A stretch of DNA of 64,000 bases from Metopolophium dirhodum (GCF_019925205.1 NC_083561.1:22815217-22879216), one strand, 5' to 3'. Positions 1 through 13,563 are shown, numbered from the stretch's first letter. The notes: generated by a model not told the origin, from the sequence alone. Program-made: numbers and translations.

Positions 1-59
1 TTGACATAATTCTTTTGGTTCCAATTAATTCATATACCCTATCAATATTTCTAATCTTA

Positions 60-60
<1 letters not shown>

Positions 61-90
<30 letters not shown>

Positions 91-575
91 TTTATATTTA
101 TATTTAATTTATTTAAGCATATTTACAATCTATACAATTTGTACAGTAAGTAAATTTGATAACATAGGTAATTAAAATGACTTGAATGTCTTGAGGAGGG
201 AAAACCGTCCATCAACAGTACCTCCTATTTAATTTGATGGGTTCATATAATATGGAGACCGTTAGGCAAGAGCGTCTCTTGGCCATTTTCTTTTTAACCT
301 CCTCGGAGGATTGTTGGGGATGGTTATAGAAGACGTGCGGGAGATTAGAGGGTTTTGGTTCGAGTGCAGTTTGGAGTGAAACTTTTTGTAATGACAAGTT
401 TCTATTTCGTTGACTGTTGGGATTATGTAATGCGTCGTTGGTCATATACCATGGGGCTCCAGTTATTTGTCTAAGACATATAGACTGGAAAGCTTGTATG
501 GGTCTTATATTGGATGGTTTGGCTTGGCCCCAGATTTGGATACCATATGACCAGAGGGGAGATTTTATTTTAAAT
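61..575 (-). pseudogene. 3' fragment of a Jockey-like LINE (reverse transcriptase C-terminus)
   Basis: Read on the minus strand from 575, the sequence encodes SPLWSYGIQIWG, then a run through IRPIQAFQSICLRQITGAPW (about residues 20-40), then MTNDALHN. This is the layout of the region after the catalytic core of Jockey-clade non-LTR retrotransposon polymerases: YGIQIWG, then IQ.FQ...LR.I, then APWY. The frame breaks after TNDALHN, and the rest (APPRRLKRKWP-like text near 290) is spread over two frames, so the copy is dead. The T-run at 61-87 would be the poly(A) tail of the minus-strand element. The copy is 5'-truncated near 575, as is usual for LINEs. The family call rests on motif recognition, not alignment. 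Confidence 0.7.
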
Positions 576-1451
576 CTTAAATGTTTGTTGTGAACCCTTT
601 AAATTAAATTTTATGCTAATCTTAGGAGACAGAAGAATTCATTATAACCTTTTTATTTTATAACAAAGGATCTAGTATTTTACTAAACTGATCTGTCAAT
701 ATATGTGCTATATTGTAGTATTAGCAAGTACTACCTGTGTATTTATACTTAATGCTATCTTAGTTGTTTTGCGTAGCAACAAAAATAAAAAGTCCGCAAA
801 CGTTTCTTAAACTTGAAGAAATTTAAACAAAAACTCAATTCATTGTATATAAATTGTTTAGGTATTATTTATTAATTATATTCTAAAATTAAAATGATGG
901 TTATCATGTATTTGAACTTAATAATTTTGCATATATGTTATAAAACAGGATTTCCTGTCTACAATATCCCACTCTAACATTAACTTTAAATGCTATTTGA
1001 GTTGTAGAAGTTGATGGTTAATGTTCATAGGTTTTACCCAATAGACATTTGACGGTGTATTGTTTAAGGACCGTGAGTACCGTGGTGGCCATTACCTATG
1101 CACTAAGAGACCCATAGACAACCGGTTACAAAAAGTTAAATCAGTTATAACGATGTAATTATTTTTAGCTAAATAGGTACTTTAATTTATATTAGCTACT
1201 TATTATATTTAAGTTGCATAATTTATATATTTGACATATTTGTAAATAACTATTTATAATAATTAAGAGTGCACCATAACAACAATTTTTTTTGTTACAA
1301 CCACTTCATTACTAGATGATTTTAAATAGATAAGCTTTTGACTTAATAATATAAATATTACAGATTATTATTTTCAAGCCTTAATTTAATTGTTTTTTTT
1401 TTTGTTCATGTTGTATATTATTTAAACATATATAATATATTTATTTTACAG
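576..1451. other. AT-rich stretch upstream of the first recognised E2F exon
   Basis: No coding potential or clear repeat ends are visible. The end at 1436-1451 is a polypyrimidine/AT tract with the acceptor AG at 1450-1451 used by the first E2F exon, so at least part is probably an E2F intron. An upstream non-coding exon could lie here or before the window. Confidence 0.5.
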
Positions 1452-1459
1452 ATCAAAAT

Positions 1460-4400
1460 ATGACAACTTTCTTAACACCATCACCATATCATTTACTAGA
1501 TCATGAATATGGCATGACACCACAAAATCAAATCATTCCAAATCCTCTTACATCACCATTAACAAAGTCACAAGTAAGTAATTAATTTTTAACTTGTATG
1601 GTTAAGTATTTAATAAATAAAACAAAATGTACCTAATCTGGATAACATAAATGAATTAAAATAAAAAAACTAGATAATCTTAATTTTGAAATTTTACAAC
1701 ACTCATTTATTTATGTATTAAATAGCCTATCAATTATTTAGTACTAATAGCTCTATTAATGAAAAAGTGGGAAAGTGGGTACCACTTTGCTGTACACCAG
1801 GTGTCAAGTGGGTTAGTCACTGTAATGGATGTGTTAAATTTGATTTAATTTTATATTTGTATATAAAAAATACATTTCTGAGTAGAGACTGTCAGCCTAT
1901 ATTATTTAGTGTCATATTACGATACTGTTGCTATTGAAGTAATTTATTTTACTATTACTAAACACAGGAGGTTGAATTCATTTTTGACAAAAACATATAT
2001 GAAAATGATGCCGTTGTGTATATAGAATATAAAAATATACTTATACATTTTAAAAGTTTTAAGTACCTCACAAATAGTATTTTTAAATCACAACAAAATT
2101 ACTAAAAATTTTAGGCATTCTTTTAATTACAAAGTTATTTGCAAATTTTCGTGGTTTTAATGAATTTTGTTCAATTTGAACATAAAATATATTATATTTT
2201 TTTTAAATTTGCTTACTTATAGGTATTTAATGTTTTTAAATTTCTGAAATATTAACTTATTAGGAACTTTGCATTACATTTTCAAACTTTTTGACTCATT
2301 AAATAGTATTTATCAAGATGTATAGAATAAACATTGAAAATTTAAAATTTTTTTCAAAAAGAATTCAAATATTTTAATATTTTACCAATTATAAAAAGTT
2401 TACATGTGAATATCGAAATTCATACAAATTTTATTAATAATAAGTTAAAGTTGAAGACTTTCCAGTAAACTTCCTTATTTGGTAATAAGTACAAAAACTT
2501 ATGACTATAGTTTCAAAAGGAAATTTTTTATGAATTTCTAATTACAAATTTAAATTTTTTCTATTTTGATAAATGCTTATAAAAAGATACCTATCGTGGC
2601 TATGTATTTTCAGTAGTTTTTAATTATTGAAAACAATGATGGACTTTCAAAAGTTGTCTAACAAAAAAAAAAAATGGATCGACATTTATAAAAAAAAAAA
2701 AAGTGGGCAAGTGGATGTCGCTCTGCTGTACAGTAGGTTACAAGTGGGTCACTGTAATGGATTTGAATTCTATGATATAATATCATTGTATAAGAAAAAA
2801 CGAATCTGAGCGAAAACGGTCTATGATATTACCAATTATATTTGATGATATTATTGTGAATAAAGTAATTTATATATAACCTATTTACGTGAAACCTTGT
2901 TTTAAATTTTCAATCCTTAGCCATAAAAGTTAAACATTTTATAAATTTTTAACTACAAAATAATTAATAAATTATAAATTTGATAAATGTTGTCAAAATT
3001 TGAACTTAAAATGCTTATAAAAAAAATTGTGCCTATGTATTTTTAATATTTGTTATATCAGGAGCCTTGCATTAAATTTTCAAGGTTTTTTACCCAACAA
3101 ATAAAATTTTATTGATATTTATAGAAAATAAAACTAATAAAATTGGAAACTGAAAATGTTCCTAAACAGTTCAAAACAAATCAAATATTTTTAAAATTTT
3201 ATTGTGTGTAGAAAATGCAAATATAAACAACCAGTGAAAATTTTATGTATATACGTTCATTTGTTTTAGAGTTACACCAAAAACCAAAATCAGTTTTCTC
3301 AAAAACCGATTTTGCGTAAAAATTCCCGTTTTCCCTTACTTTTTATTTTGTTTTTCCGGGCACTTTTGAAAACTATAAGTAATAATTTAAAAGTATAATT
3401 TAACTATAATATGTTAAATATTGACCTCCCAAAAGTACCAACTAGATTCACGTTCCCATTGAACAATATACTGAAGTTGAAAATCGAAACATTAAATCAA
3501 CTACTAATTGTGTACACAAAAATAAAAAAATACATCATTGTAAAATCAATTCATTCATCGTTCCACTCAGAATCTAAAAATTGGATAATTTCAAATGTAA
3601 ATAGCTCAAAAAAAGTTAAAATATTTTGAAAATTTTATCATGTACAGAAAATCATAATATAATACAAATATTTGTTGAAAATCTCATGTATCTGCTTATT
3701 CATTTTTAAGTTCGACCAAAAAATATTAAATTGACTATCAAGAACTGGGCTTACTTAAAAATTACAGTTTTTCCTTAATTTTTTTTTTCGACTTTTTTGA
3801 TAAGTAGTAGAAAAGACTACTATTAATTTTTTTTTTCTCTTTACCTCTCAAGGTTTCAACTAGATCCAAGTTGCTACCAGAACCTATCCTTAAGTTGAAA
3901 ATTAAAGAATTTTTACAGCCTCAACTGATGACTGCCCCTGTCCCCCCAAAAAAATTTATATAGAAATAATGTTTATTTTTACTTAAGAAATGTTGTACAC
4001 AATGAGTAAAATACATGAGTGGTTCTAATATTCTAGAAAATAAATAATCCTATGTTTATTTATTTAAAGACTGGTATTTCTCTATATTTTCAAATTCTAA
4101 CTTGTATTATCGTTTATTGATATCTTGTTTAAGGGTGTAAAACGAAGATTAAATTTAGAGTCACTCAATTTTGGATATGACGATGTTACACCTTCAACAG
4201 CTAAGCTTATGAGAAAATGGTCCAGTTCAAGTGCTGGTAGTGAACCCAGTCCTGCTCAAAATGGTTAGAAAAATAATATGTTAAATAATAAATTTTAATT
4301 TATTTAAATGTATGCTTAAATTTAAGTAATAAATGTACAATTTTTATTATTTTAGTAGCAGGAAAGAAGTGTTCTGAACGTCCAACACGTTATGATACCT

Positions 4401-7400
4401 CTTTGGGCTTATTGACCAAAAAATTTATTGGTCTGCTTGAAAATTCTACAGATGGTGTTGTTGATTTAAATATAGCATCAGAAAAGTTGGATGTACAAAA
4501 ACGAAGAATATATGACATAACCAATGTTCTAGAAGGTATTGGAATTTTGGAAAAAAAATCCAAAAATAATATTCAATGGAAGTAAGTTGCACAAAATATA
4601 TTATACTTGTAGACTTGTAAGTAGTGTGGTATTCACAAAACAATTTTTTTCAGGGGTGGAAATGCATTTGGGTCTGACAAAAATAATGTTCAACAGGACT
4701 TAGAAAAAATGAAAGCCAAAGAAGAAGAATTAGATAATTTGATTTTAAATACTGGTATGGTTAAAATAATTAAAATAAAGTTTTTAAATTCTTCCAAACA
4801 TCATTAATTTTGTTAATTAGATCAACATTGAGTTTATGATGCAATTTCTAAGAATAATATGAAATACTGTGGATATAAGCCATATGCTTATTAATTCAAT
4901 TTTTTAATTAATAAAATATTATTTTTTCATTGGTATATATGTATGATAAAATATTTTATTAATATTTTTTTATAGAACGAGATATAAAACAACTGACAGA
5001 AGATAAAAGATTTGGATATGTTACTTATCAAGATATTAGGTCAATTGAATCATTTAGACAAAAGACTGTTTTGGTTGTTAAAGCCCCTCCAGAAACTGAA
5101 TTACAAGTACCTCAAGATCACACTGATGGAGATGTAAGTATAATATTAATTTTATTTTAGATTCTGAACTGAGGGATTTTACAATGAAAGGTTCTAAAAA
5201 TTAAATTTATCCTATAAATTAATTAGTTAAAAATGATAAGAATGTACATTAAATTGATTCTAATTAAAGATCAATTCAATGGCGCCTAAGTTTTTAAAAT
5301 GTGGTCGGGCAATTTCAAAACTTTGCGACCTCAATATCTTAATTATTTAATATAGATGTACTAACCCTAATATATATTTATTTATAATCATATTTTTAGT
5401 ATACTCATGATCACAATAAAGTTATGATGTAAATTTAAATGTGGACCAGCGACACTGGGTCAATTTAACATTAGTAACATAAGATTTGGTTTGGGATTTT
5501 CTTTTTTTATTCTAATAAACGGTTAATTCTACAAACCAGTGATCACATTAAGTAGAACTCATTCTATTAGCATTTTTTTATCTTCTATATGATAAAATAT
5601 TCAAAATATTTTGATTCTTTCTGAGCTATTTACAGACATTTAAAATGAAGAATTGTTTGTTTTTTTTTCTATAAATGTCAAAAAAAAAATTTGACATTTA
5701 CATGATTGTAACTTACTCCTCAATGATGAAGTACCCTCAATATTAACTCTACAGCAGATGGATTGCTAGAGCTCGGATTTAAATGCACTAAAAATATCTA
5801 AAAATGAATTTAATATGTATAATTATATGCGGATATTTATAAATGTAAAAAAAAAAAAACGAGTAAACATTTAATTTGTGGGCATGGCAGAAACCTACAG
5901 GTGCCCAACTTGAAATTCTGCCAAACCTAAAAAACGTGTTTCTACCAACCGTCCCCCCCCTTACAAAACAACAAAACAGATAATGGCCATAGTTGCAATG
6001 CTTAAATACAATAATTAAAATATATATATCATTTGTATTACATTATTTTAGGTACTGTACTACACTATAATACTCTGATAAAAGTTGTATGTGATTTAAT
6101 TGGTTAATTAGTTGGTGTGAAGATACATTTTAGCCTTATTTTAAAACCAAATTACCTCTTCTTATATAGTTAAAAATTATATAGTACTATGTTTATATTT
6201 CAAAGAAGTCAATTTTTTAATCATAATAGAAAAAATAGATAGAAAATATCTTAAAAAATTAAAAGATGCTTTAAAAACACGCAAAAAAATATTGCGGTGA
6301 CATTATGGAGTACTTGGAAATTATTGTGTAAGACATTCCAAAAAGAAATATTCAAATGCATTTTCTCATTGAAATCCAAGCCCTGGTGATTACCTACTTT
6401 AACCCTTTTTTATATTAAAATGTTTATTTTTTCATAGCAAAAGATGTATATGAAAAGTAACACTGGTGAAATAGAGGTGTTCTTATGCCCAGAGTATAAT
6501 ACCAATACAATTTTACACCAACCACAAAGCCAGTTAAGGCCGTATACATCTCAGGTTAGTATAATTGTAATTAATGTTTCAACATTTGAATTAATTTTAA
6601 ATTAAAATTTTTATAGGGGGCCAATAATTCAACAATTGGCAATACGGTTATAAAATCGCCTCAAAAATCTTCAGTTATTCAACAGTCACCAACATATTTG
6701 TCACACAAATATAAGATGGAAAACATCAAGGAATCTGAAACTGTAGAAAATGTAGAGAATACAACAATAAGAAAATTCAAGGAAGAGCCATTGGATGATC
6801 AGCAGTATATACCTAGTACAAGTGGTTCCGGTATGCAAATTATTACACATATACCACGTTACGTTTTACACGCACATCCTGGTTTATGCATGATATGGCC
6901 ATGAAGTTCCAAACTGTTACTGTTGCTCGCTTATATTTTCTTCTACTTTTTTTTAGTTCGAACTAATATTTAACCTTCTTAATACTATACTAGCTTTTAT
7001 ATTTGGTTTCCACTTTTTCCTAACTATTTAAGTGAATAACAGTATGATGCATGATAGAAATATTATTCTAAATGAGCGATCGCTGATCATGTTCATTGGT
7101 TTACCTGTAGTTTATTTTGTTTTGTTTCGTTTTGTTTTGTTTTTGTTTTTTATTGACAGTCATTTACCACTCTATTTACAACAATATTATTACATAAAAT
7201 ACTATATCTTATAATTTGTAATGTTTATTGAAACATGTGATACCTACCTTATACCTTTTTAATGTGAAACATTAAATAGAATTTACTTATCATAACATTT
7301 GTTGTATACTCTCATTGGTTAGTGGCATTTAATCTAAATGATTGAATGCTATTCAATCAAATATTTTAATACTGAAAGGTGGCAATATTTGTAATAACCT

Positions 7401-8887
7401 TAAGTGGAATAATATATATAAATATGTCATAATACTATTTTATATTTAGTTCATTAGTATTCATAATATTACATGTTTGGTATGTGTATTATTCACATCA
7501 TGTTTTGAATTTGTACAAGATAAAGTCATTACTTTTTAGTTACAATGCAGTATTATTGCCACCTTTTTTCTATTACTTTTTACCACTTAACTAATTTTGC
7601 GAGATAAATCTCATTATATATAATAAATATTTATATATTTTTTTTTTGGTAGTTACTAGTTTATATTTATTTTTCTTGTATATAACTTATGGGTTCATTT
7701 CAGTCGTTAATCTTGACAAAATAAAAATTTTGTTTATTTGAATGTAATTTAGATATAATAATGTTCTTATAGATAAACCAAATTAAATGAATCTCAATGA
7801 TACTTAAAAAGTAATAAATTATCATTTTGTTGTACAAAGTTTTTATTTTATTATATTATTAATAATACTAAATTTTTTTTTTTATTTTTTTTTTGCTTAT
7901 TTGTTATATTACCTAACCCTGTCTTGTATTATATACTTTTTGCTTTTTTAATCTTATAATAATACTATAACCCTGTTGTTACTTGTTGGGGAATATGAAA
8001 AGCAAAATTATACCGTTTACTGTAGTTATATTTTTGCTCATCCATCCACATTATCCGAAAGTTTAAAAAATTTGCCATTCATTGCTTCGGGTATACTGCT
8101 GTTGGGAAAACACAGTCATGTCGGTCGTCCGCTGAATTTTACGAGTGCCGCATGTAATGTATGTCTTGTAGCACCATGGAATTCAGCTGTCGCCTGGTGT
8201 GTTATCTGCTTCTGCCTTATGTACAATCGGCGCTTCTTCATATACCACATAAACACATTTTGATGTTGTGTATAACATGAAATATTGTACTTAAATAATA
8301 TTAATGATGGATAATGATGTGCATCCACTTAATTCAGATTATGGTCCAGTGAAGCAGCTAATGAGAATGTTAATAATAGCTTTATATTAAACTGTTAAAC
8401 ATTAACATATTAATATTGTGTTCATGAGTTTATTTATTATTTATACAAATACATGTTTCATAAATTATAAATAGTATGTACTCATAAATATGTAATGTAT
8501 ATTAGCTATTGTTTTTTTTATCAACCATTTCGTCTTGATATTTGTCAAAATTACAATAGTAAATTGTTTCTCATTGCTATAGTTAAATCATAATAATGTA
8601 TTTATGTTTGGATTTACAATGAAAAAAGTGTTTGTTATTAGCCTAGCATTGTCTTACTGTTTTTAAGCTTTTTTTTTTCTTTCATAATTGCATGAGTTAG
8701 TTGCTTTATTGAATAAGTGCTTTTTTCATAATTTGTAGTCACCTTTTATTGTGTTTTTTTAGCCAAAGATACATTTGAGATATCTTGTGAACCTTTCTTG
8801 ATGCTTGAACCTCCAAACGAAGATGACTACAACTACTGTCTGGACTCAGATGAGGGTCTTGGTGACTTGTTTGGCTTCAGGTTATAA
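1460..8887 (+). CDS. E2f: E2F family transcription factor (activator E2F1-3-like), eight coding exons
   Basis: Exons: 1452-1573 (ATG at 1460), 4134-4263, 4356-4581, 4654-4754, 4976-5133, 6438-6554, 6617-6830, 8763-8887. All introns are GT/AG and phases join cleanly to give 394 residues. E2F/DP dimers bind TTTSSCGC-type promoter sites and drive S-phase genes. Residues 40-46 read VKRRLNL, like the cyclin A-binding motif of vertebrate E2F1-3. The winged-helix DNA-binding domain covers about 93-157, with the recognition motif RRIYDITNVLEG at 131-142. A heptad-like stretch (about 160-195) and the marked box (about 196-255, GYVTYQDIRSI, TVLVVKAPPET) follow. The last exon carries the retinoblastoma-binding motif DDYNYCLDSDEGLGDLF (374-390). 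The first ATG fits a human-like N-terminus, but an upstream exon could add residues. The 2.6-kb first intron holds nested repeats. Confidence 0.95.
1768..3950 (+). repeat. Old copy of the AT-rich interspersed repeat, interrupted by a younger copy
   Basis: It lies in the first mapped E2F intron. The 5' end at 1768 (GTGGGAAAGTGGGTACCACT, then CTGTACA, then GGGTTAGTCACTGTAATGGA) is a diverged form of the 5' end seen at 11355 and 57724. The body up to about 2620 matches the repeat's first unit. After the younger insertion (2700-3579) the old copy resumes with its 3' half: a stretch ending in ACCTCTCAAGGTTTCAACTAGATCC near 3840-3870 and a degenerate end near 3950. Many substitutions separate it from the others, so it is the oldest clear copy here. 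Confidence 0.65.
2700..3579 (+). repeat. Younger, one-unit copy of the AT-rich repeat nested in the older copy
   Basis: It begins with the conserved 5' end (AAGTGGATGTCGCTCTGCTG type, near 2710) and ends in CATCGTTCCACTCAGAATCT near 3557-3576. It is about 880 bp long because it has only one of the two internal units present in the 1.45-kb copies. Near 2812 the motif ATCTGAGCGAAAACGG sits in inverted orientation to the 3' end. Confidence 0.7.
8040..8250. other. GC-enriched island inside the last E2F intron
   Basis: About 200 bases (GTCATGTCGGTCGTCCGCTG to GTACAATCGGCGCTTC) are visibly richer in G and C than the surrounding intron and are open in more than one frame: a plus frame at 7976-8263 and a minus frame at 8116-8328. 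A spliced plus-strand reading from an AG at 8187 would append about 25 residues and a stop, but no known domain appears in any frame. It could be an alternative last exon, a non-coding conserved element or a repeat fragment. Confidence 0.3.
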
Positions 8888-10489
8888 ATAGGTTAATACA
8901 ATTATTCTTAGTATATATATAAATGTGTGTTTATTTTTTTTTGCTAATTGTAAATCCCTTCGTTTTCCCCCTTGTATAACAATTCTTTTATTTACTTACC
9001 ATTTGGTATATCTATTTAATTAAACAATTTTTTATTTCATATTTTTTTAAACAAAATTTTAATTTATCCCAAGTTAAATTTTCTTGAATAACTATTATTT
9101 AAAAACCATTAATTTTACTATGTATTATGTTTTTATTTTAGTTTCCAATCTATTTTTTATTTTTTGGACATACAATTATTTTGATATCAAGGTACAAAAA
9201 TAAGTATTTTCGAGTATCGTTGTATATTTGAAATTAAAAATTCGGTTATGAAAATGTGTTCAAATTATTATTTATTTTGTTTTAACCAATTTTATTTCTG
9301 TTTATGTCCTTTTCGTTAATGTGCAATTTTTGGTCGTTTATTTACTAGTAATTTGTTACTATGCTAAATATGCGCTATTTTTAAAAGAGACAAAATTATA
9401 TTTTATGCTATTTAGTGCCTTTTATTTGTTAAAAATAAATTTTGAGCTTTCCCTTAAAACAAAACTGTTGTACAAGGAATGGGTATGCTCGCCATTCAGA
9501 ACTGAAACACACCTTGTGTATTATAAAATCATCAATTTCTGTATATTAAAATGTCTAAAATATAAATTGTATATTTTATTACTTTTAGATTTAGAATTTA
9601 CCTATAGTGATTAAGTGAAAATTAGAATTAATATTCCAAAATTAATTATGTAAATTTACCTTTATGTAAGTACTCAAATTTGTTTTTTTTTTATACACTT
9701 GTATATTGAGACAATGTATTTTTTCCTCTTCATGATCTATACCCAATCCGGCGATCTCAATCGATTGATACACTACATTATACCTGATGTCCATTTTGGA
9801 TTAAAATTTATTTTAACACTACAAGTTGTTGGTTACTCAACATATACAAATGTGTAGTGTGTGTTGTTACAAACCTATTTGGTCTGAACTCTGAAGGTCT
9901 TTGTATGTGTATTCCTACCACGTATATTTACCGCGATAATGTTCTTACATAGATGTGAAATTTAGTTCAAGATCAACCAATTTTATAATTTGCATACAAA
10001 TTTTTTTGAATGAATTAATCTTATCGATATTTAACATTAAAAAAATACTGTGTATATCAGTGACGACTCCTAAATTTGAAACTCTGTGGCGAACCTAAAT
10101 AATCAGGGTATTGTAACCACCAATAAGAGTCCTCCCGCCAGCTGAGAATTGCTGATATACATCATCAGTTTCTAGTTTACTTTTTAAGTAGTTTTAATAT
10201 AGTATATTATCTCTTGTGCTATCAATGACAATTTGGTTTAGCATTCAGTAAGATTAGTGAATTGGTTTCTGTATTAATCAAATGTTCGTCCAATTGCATT
10301 TTACCATGCACTTTTAGCTCATTAAGTACCTATCAATTGCTTTAATGTAAATTTCACAATCTTCTTGAGTCTTATTGTTAAATATATTTTCCACAGGTCG
10401 GTAATTTTTGAAATACATTTGAATGAAAATTTTCAGATAAATATCTACCTTAAATCTGAAACTCACCTTTTGTTTTGGTATTTTTCTTC

Positions 10490-10522
<33 letters not shown>

Positions 10523-11350
10523 TTTTTTTTTTTTTAGGACAACATGCCAATGTAATTTATATATTTATTATTATTATTTTAGTTTAATTATTAATATACA
10601 ATAGACATTTTTGATTTACAGTTTTATTTTAATACATTTAAAACAAGCTTATTGTCTAGTTTATACTAACCTAATAAAGTCAGAGGTTATAATAAATGGA
10701 TGTTGAATTTAAAATTCAGAAAATGAGTGAATACCTATTAAAAGTTTGTTTCATATTTAACTATTTAAGTAATAATTATAGTTTTGACTTATTTATTTTA
10801 TTGACCAACATTTTAATAATTATGATTAGTATTAGATATTTAATATAATATATACAGGAATTTTAAATTGAAATAAATACAACTTTGGGGTACCTTTATC
10901 TACTGAGCTGCTATAATTATACATAATTGATACATATTTTATACTGAGTGACAATAATTCTGTGCAGGACATGTTAATAAACCAGGACATCAGGTGTTGA
11001 ATAAAATATAATACAACAATTAGTTTCATTTTTTTAAGTAACAGTATTCAAATACTTTTAATGTCACATATTTTAAATAATTTTTTTTTAGTATTGAATA
11101 GGTAGTTACTTAATTTTTAATTTGAAGTATGTGATATGTTTAATTTTTTGGTATTGTTTATTACCTATAGGTAATAATAAAATGTAAGTACTTCTACAAT
11201 AAAATAAAATTGTTCATAATAAAATATAGATACAAAGGCATAGCCAGGGGGTGAAAGCAATTGACTCGCCAATTGACTCGTAATCTTTCAGGCAATCCTT
11301 TGTAAATGATTTAGGCCCGGTTTATTTCAACTTTGTGTCATATTCATATA
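8888..11350 (+). other. E2F 3' UTR and AT-rich intergenic DNA
   Basis: This follows the E2F stop. An AATAAA at 9434-9439 is one candidate polyadenylation signal, but AT-richness makes others equally possible. The rest is low complexity, with an (ATT)n/poly-T tract at 10490-10535 and a small region bounded by GTATATCAG (10052-10060) and CTGATATAC (10152-10160), possibly the ends of a tiny MITE. No gene is visible. Confidence 0.5.
10490..10535. repeat. (ATT)n microsatellite with poly-T end
   Basis: About ten TTA/ATT units run straight into a 15-base T tract. It is simple sequence with no coding meaning. Confidence 0.9.
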
Positions 11351-11354
11351 AAAA

Positions 11355-12804
11355 AAAGGTGGATAAGTGGATGTCACTCTGCTGTACAGTAGGTTACAAG
11401 TGGGTCACTGTAATGGATGGTGTTAAATTTGAATTCAATGATATAATATCATTGTATGAGAAAAACGATTCTGAGCGAAAACCGTCGGTCAGCCTATGAT
11501 ATTAGCAAGTATATTTGATGATATTATTGTGAATAAAGTAATTTATATATAACCTATTTACGTGGAGCCTTGTTTTAAATTTTCAATCCTTAGCCATAAA
11601 AGTTAAAAATTTATAAATTTTTAACCACAAAATAATTAATAAATTATAAATTTGATAAATGTTGTCAAAATTTGAACTTTAAATACTTATAAAAAAAAAT
11701 TGTGCTTATGTATTTTTCATATTTTTCAACTGCTATTAGAACGATAAATCAGGAGCCTTATATTAAATTTTCACGCTTTTTTACCCAACAAATAAAAATG
11801 TATTAATATTTAATGAAAAAAAAATTAAAAAAATTGAAAATTGACAATGTCCGTAAACAGCTCAAAAAGAGTCAAAATATTTTCAACATTTTATGGTGTA
11901 TAGAAAATGTTAATATAAACATTCAGTGAAATTTTCAAGTATCTACAGTCATTCGGTTTTTTAATTACAATAAAATAAGAAAATTGTTACATGAGAAATC
12001 GAGTAAATATCAAATGTTGTAAAAATATAAATTTCAGACGCTCATAAAAATTTAATTTAAATTTCTTCTAGACATTTTTTTTTTTGATAAAGGTAGACAA
12101 ACTTATGAGTTATCTTATATTACATTTTCAAATCTTAGATTTAAAAAGAAAAATTTTTATGAATTCTCAACTCAAAATAATTTGCTATTTTTCGTGATTT
12201 TTCCGTATTTTGTCAAAATTTGAACTTTAAATGCTTATAAATAAAAACTGTGACTAAGGATTTTTAATTTTTTTCATCTGCCTTTGAAACAATAACCTAG
12301 GAGCCTTCTATTAAATTGTCAAGCTTTTTTACTCAACAGATAAAATTTTATTGATATTTATAGAAAAAAAACTGAAAAAATTGAAAACTGACAATGGCCG
12401 TAAACAGCTCAAAAAGAGTCAAAATATTTTGTAAATTTTATGGTGTATAGAAAATGCTAATATAAACATTCAGTCAAAATTTCATGTCCCTATGGTCATT
12501 TGTTTTAGAGTTACACCAAAAACCAAAATCGATTTTCTCAAAAACAGATTTTGCGTAAAAATTCCCGTTTTTTCTTAATTTTTCTTTTGTTTTTCACGTC
12601 GCTTGTGAAAACTACTGGGAAATTTTGACCCTTTTGACCCCCCAAAGTACCAACTAGATTCACTTTCCTTTCAGAAAAGTTACTATTGAAGAAAATCCAA
12701 GCACTTTTACTGTCCTAAAAGGTGATGACAGACACAAAAATAATAAAAAAAAAACACACATCATTGTAAAATCAATACATTCATCGCTTCGCTCAGAATC
12801 TAAA
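11355..12804 (+). repeat. Full-length copy of the 1.45-kb AT-rich interspersed repeat
   Basis: The 5' end reads AAGGTGGATAAGTGGATGTC and is followed by CTGCTGTACAGTAGG. The 3' end reads ATCGCTTCGCTCAGAATCTA. The motif GATTCTGAGCGA about 115 bp inside the left end is the exact complement of the right end. The interior is two diverged units: the blocks AACTGACAATG..CGTAAACAGC and ATATAAACATTCAGT occur twice, about 0.55 kb apart. No ORF is conserved between copies, so it is a non-autonomous element. Target duplications are not clear because the insertion sites are AT-rich. Confidence 0.85.
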
Positions 12805-13253
12805 ACGTCTACTGTACCAAAACTAATCCTATAAAAAAAATATTTACCACTGGTTGTTTTCCCAACTAGCATAATCAAATTCCTCTTTTTTTTTAATTAC
12901 TTAATGTTTTAATCTTTTCAATATTGTACTAATCACACATATTTTATCAATTGTATAGGTTACTCTCTATCTCAACCTTATAGATCATATACTATGGATG
13001 GAGCCACAGCGTATTAAATCAATACAAAAAACGTTGCCGATATAGCTTGTAGTTCATTAAAGGTTGCTGCAGCACAGACAATTTACAAAAGTCCTTGGTA
13101 AGGTATTGTGTAGGTACATAACCCGATTTTCGTACTTATATAAGCATTCTTAAATGGTGGGAAGGCTAAGAAAAATGGTCGCAAAATGTCTATACAACAT
13201 GCACGTAGGTGAAATAATTAGAAATCGTCAGTAATTTTTCAAAATTGTAAAAC
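12805..13253. other. Unannotated AT-rich spacer
   Basis: No ORF, repeat end or RNA structure stands out between the AT-rich repeat and the hAT element. Confidence 0.5.
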
Positions 13254-13563
13254 CAGTGGCGTCATTTCAGTTTTTAATAGAGGGGGGCAAAGGTTTAGAC
13301 CGGCCCAAATGAGTAAAAAAAAATTGCTCGCTTCGCTCGTAAGAAAATATCTACTTACATTTTATCAAATTACCATTCTCACTTCACTTATATTATAATT
13401 AAAATTTTTTTTTTCTCTAATTAATACAACCTTTTCTTCTAGGTAACAACATAATTTGAAAATACAAGGAACCAGATATTTTACAGAAATATTATTGTAT
13501 ACCTATACCAATTAAAACTCAGTAAACTATTTTGAAAATTTTTATTAATTAATATAAATATTA

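Noticed and set aside
2627..2809. 60-codon frame in the E2F intron
   Set aside because: It crosses a poly-A stretch and the left end of a repeat copy; the frame is not kept in other copies.
12660..12878. 72-codon minus-strand frame
   Set aside because: It lies in the right end of the AT-rich repeat and recurs with breaks in every other copy.
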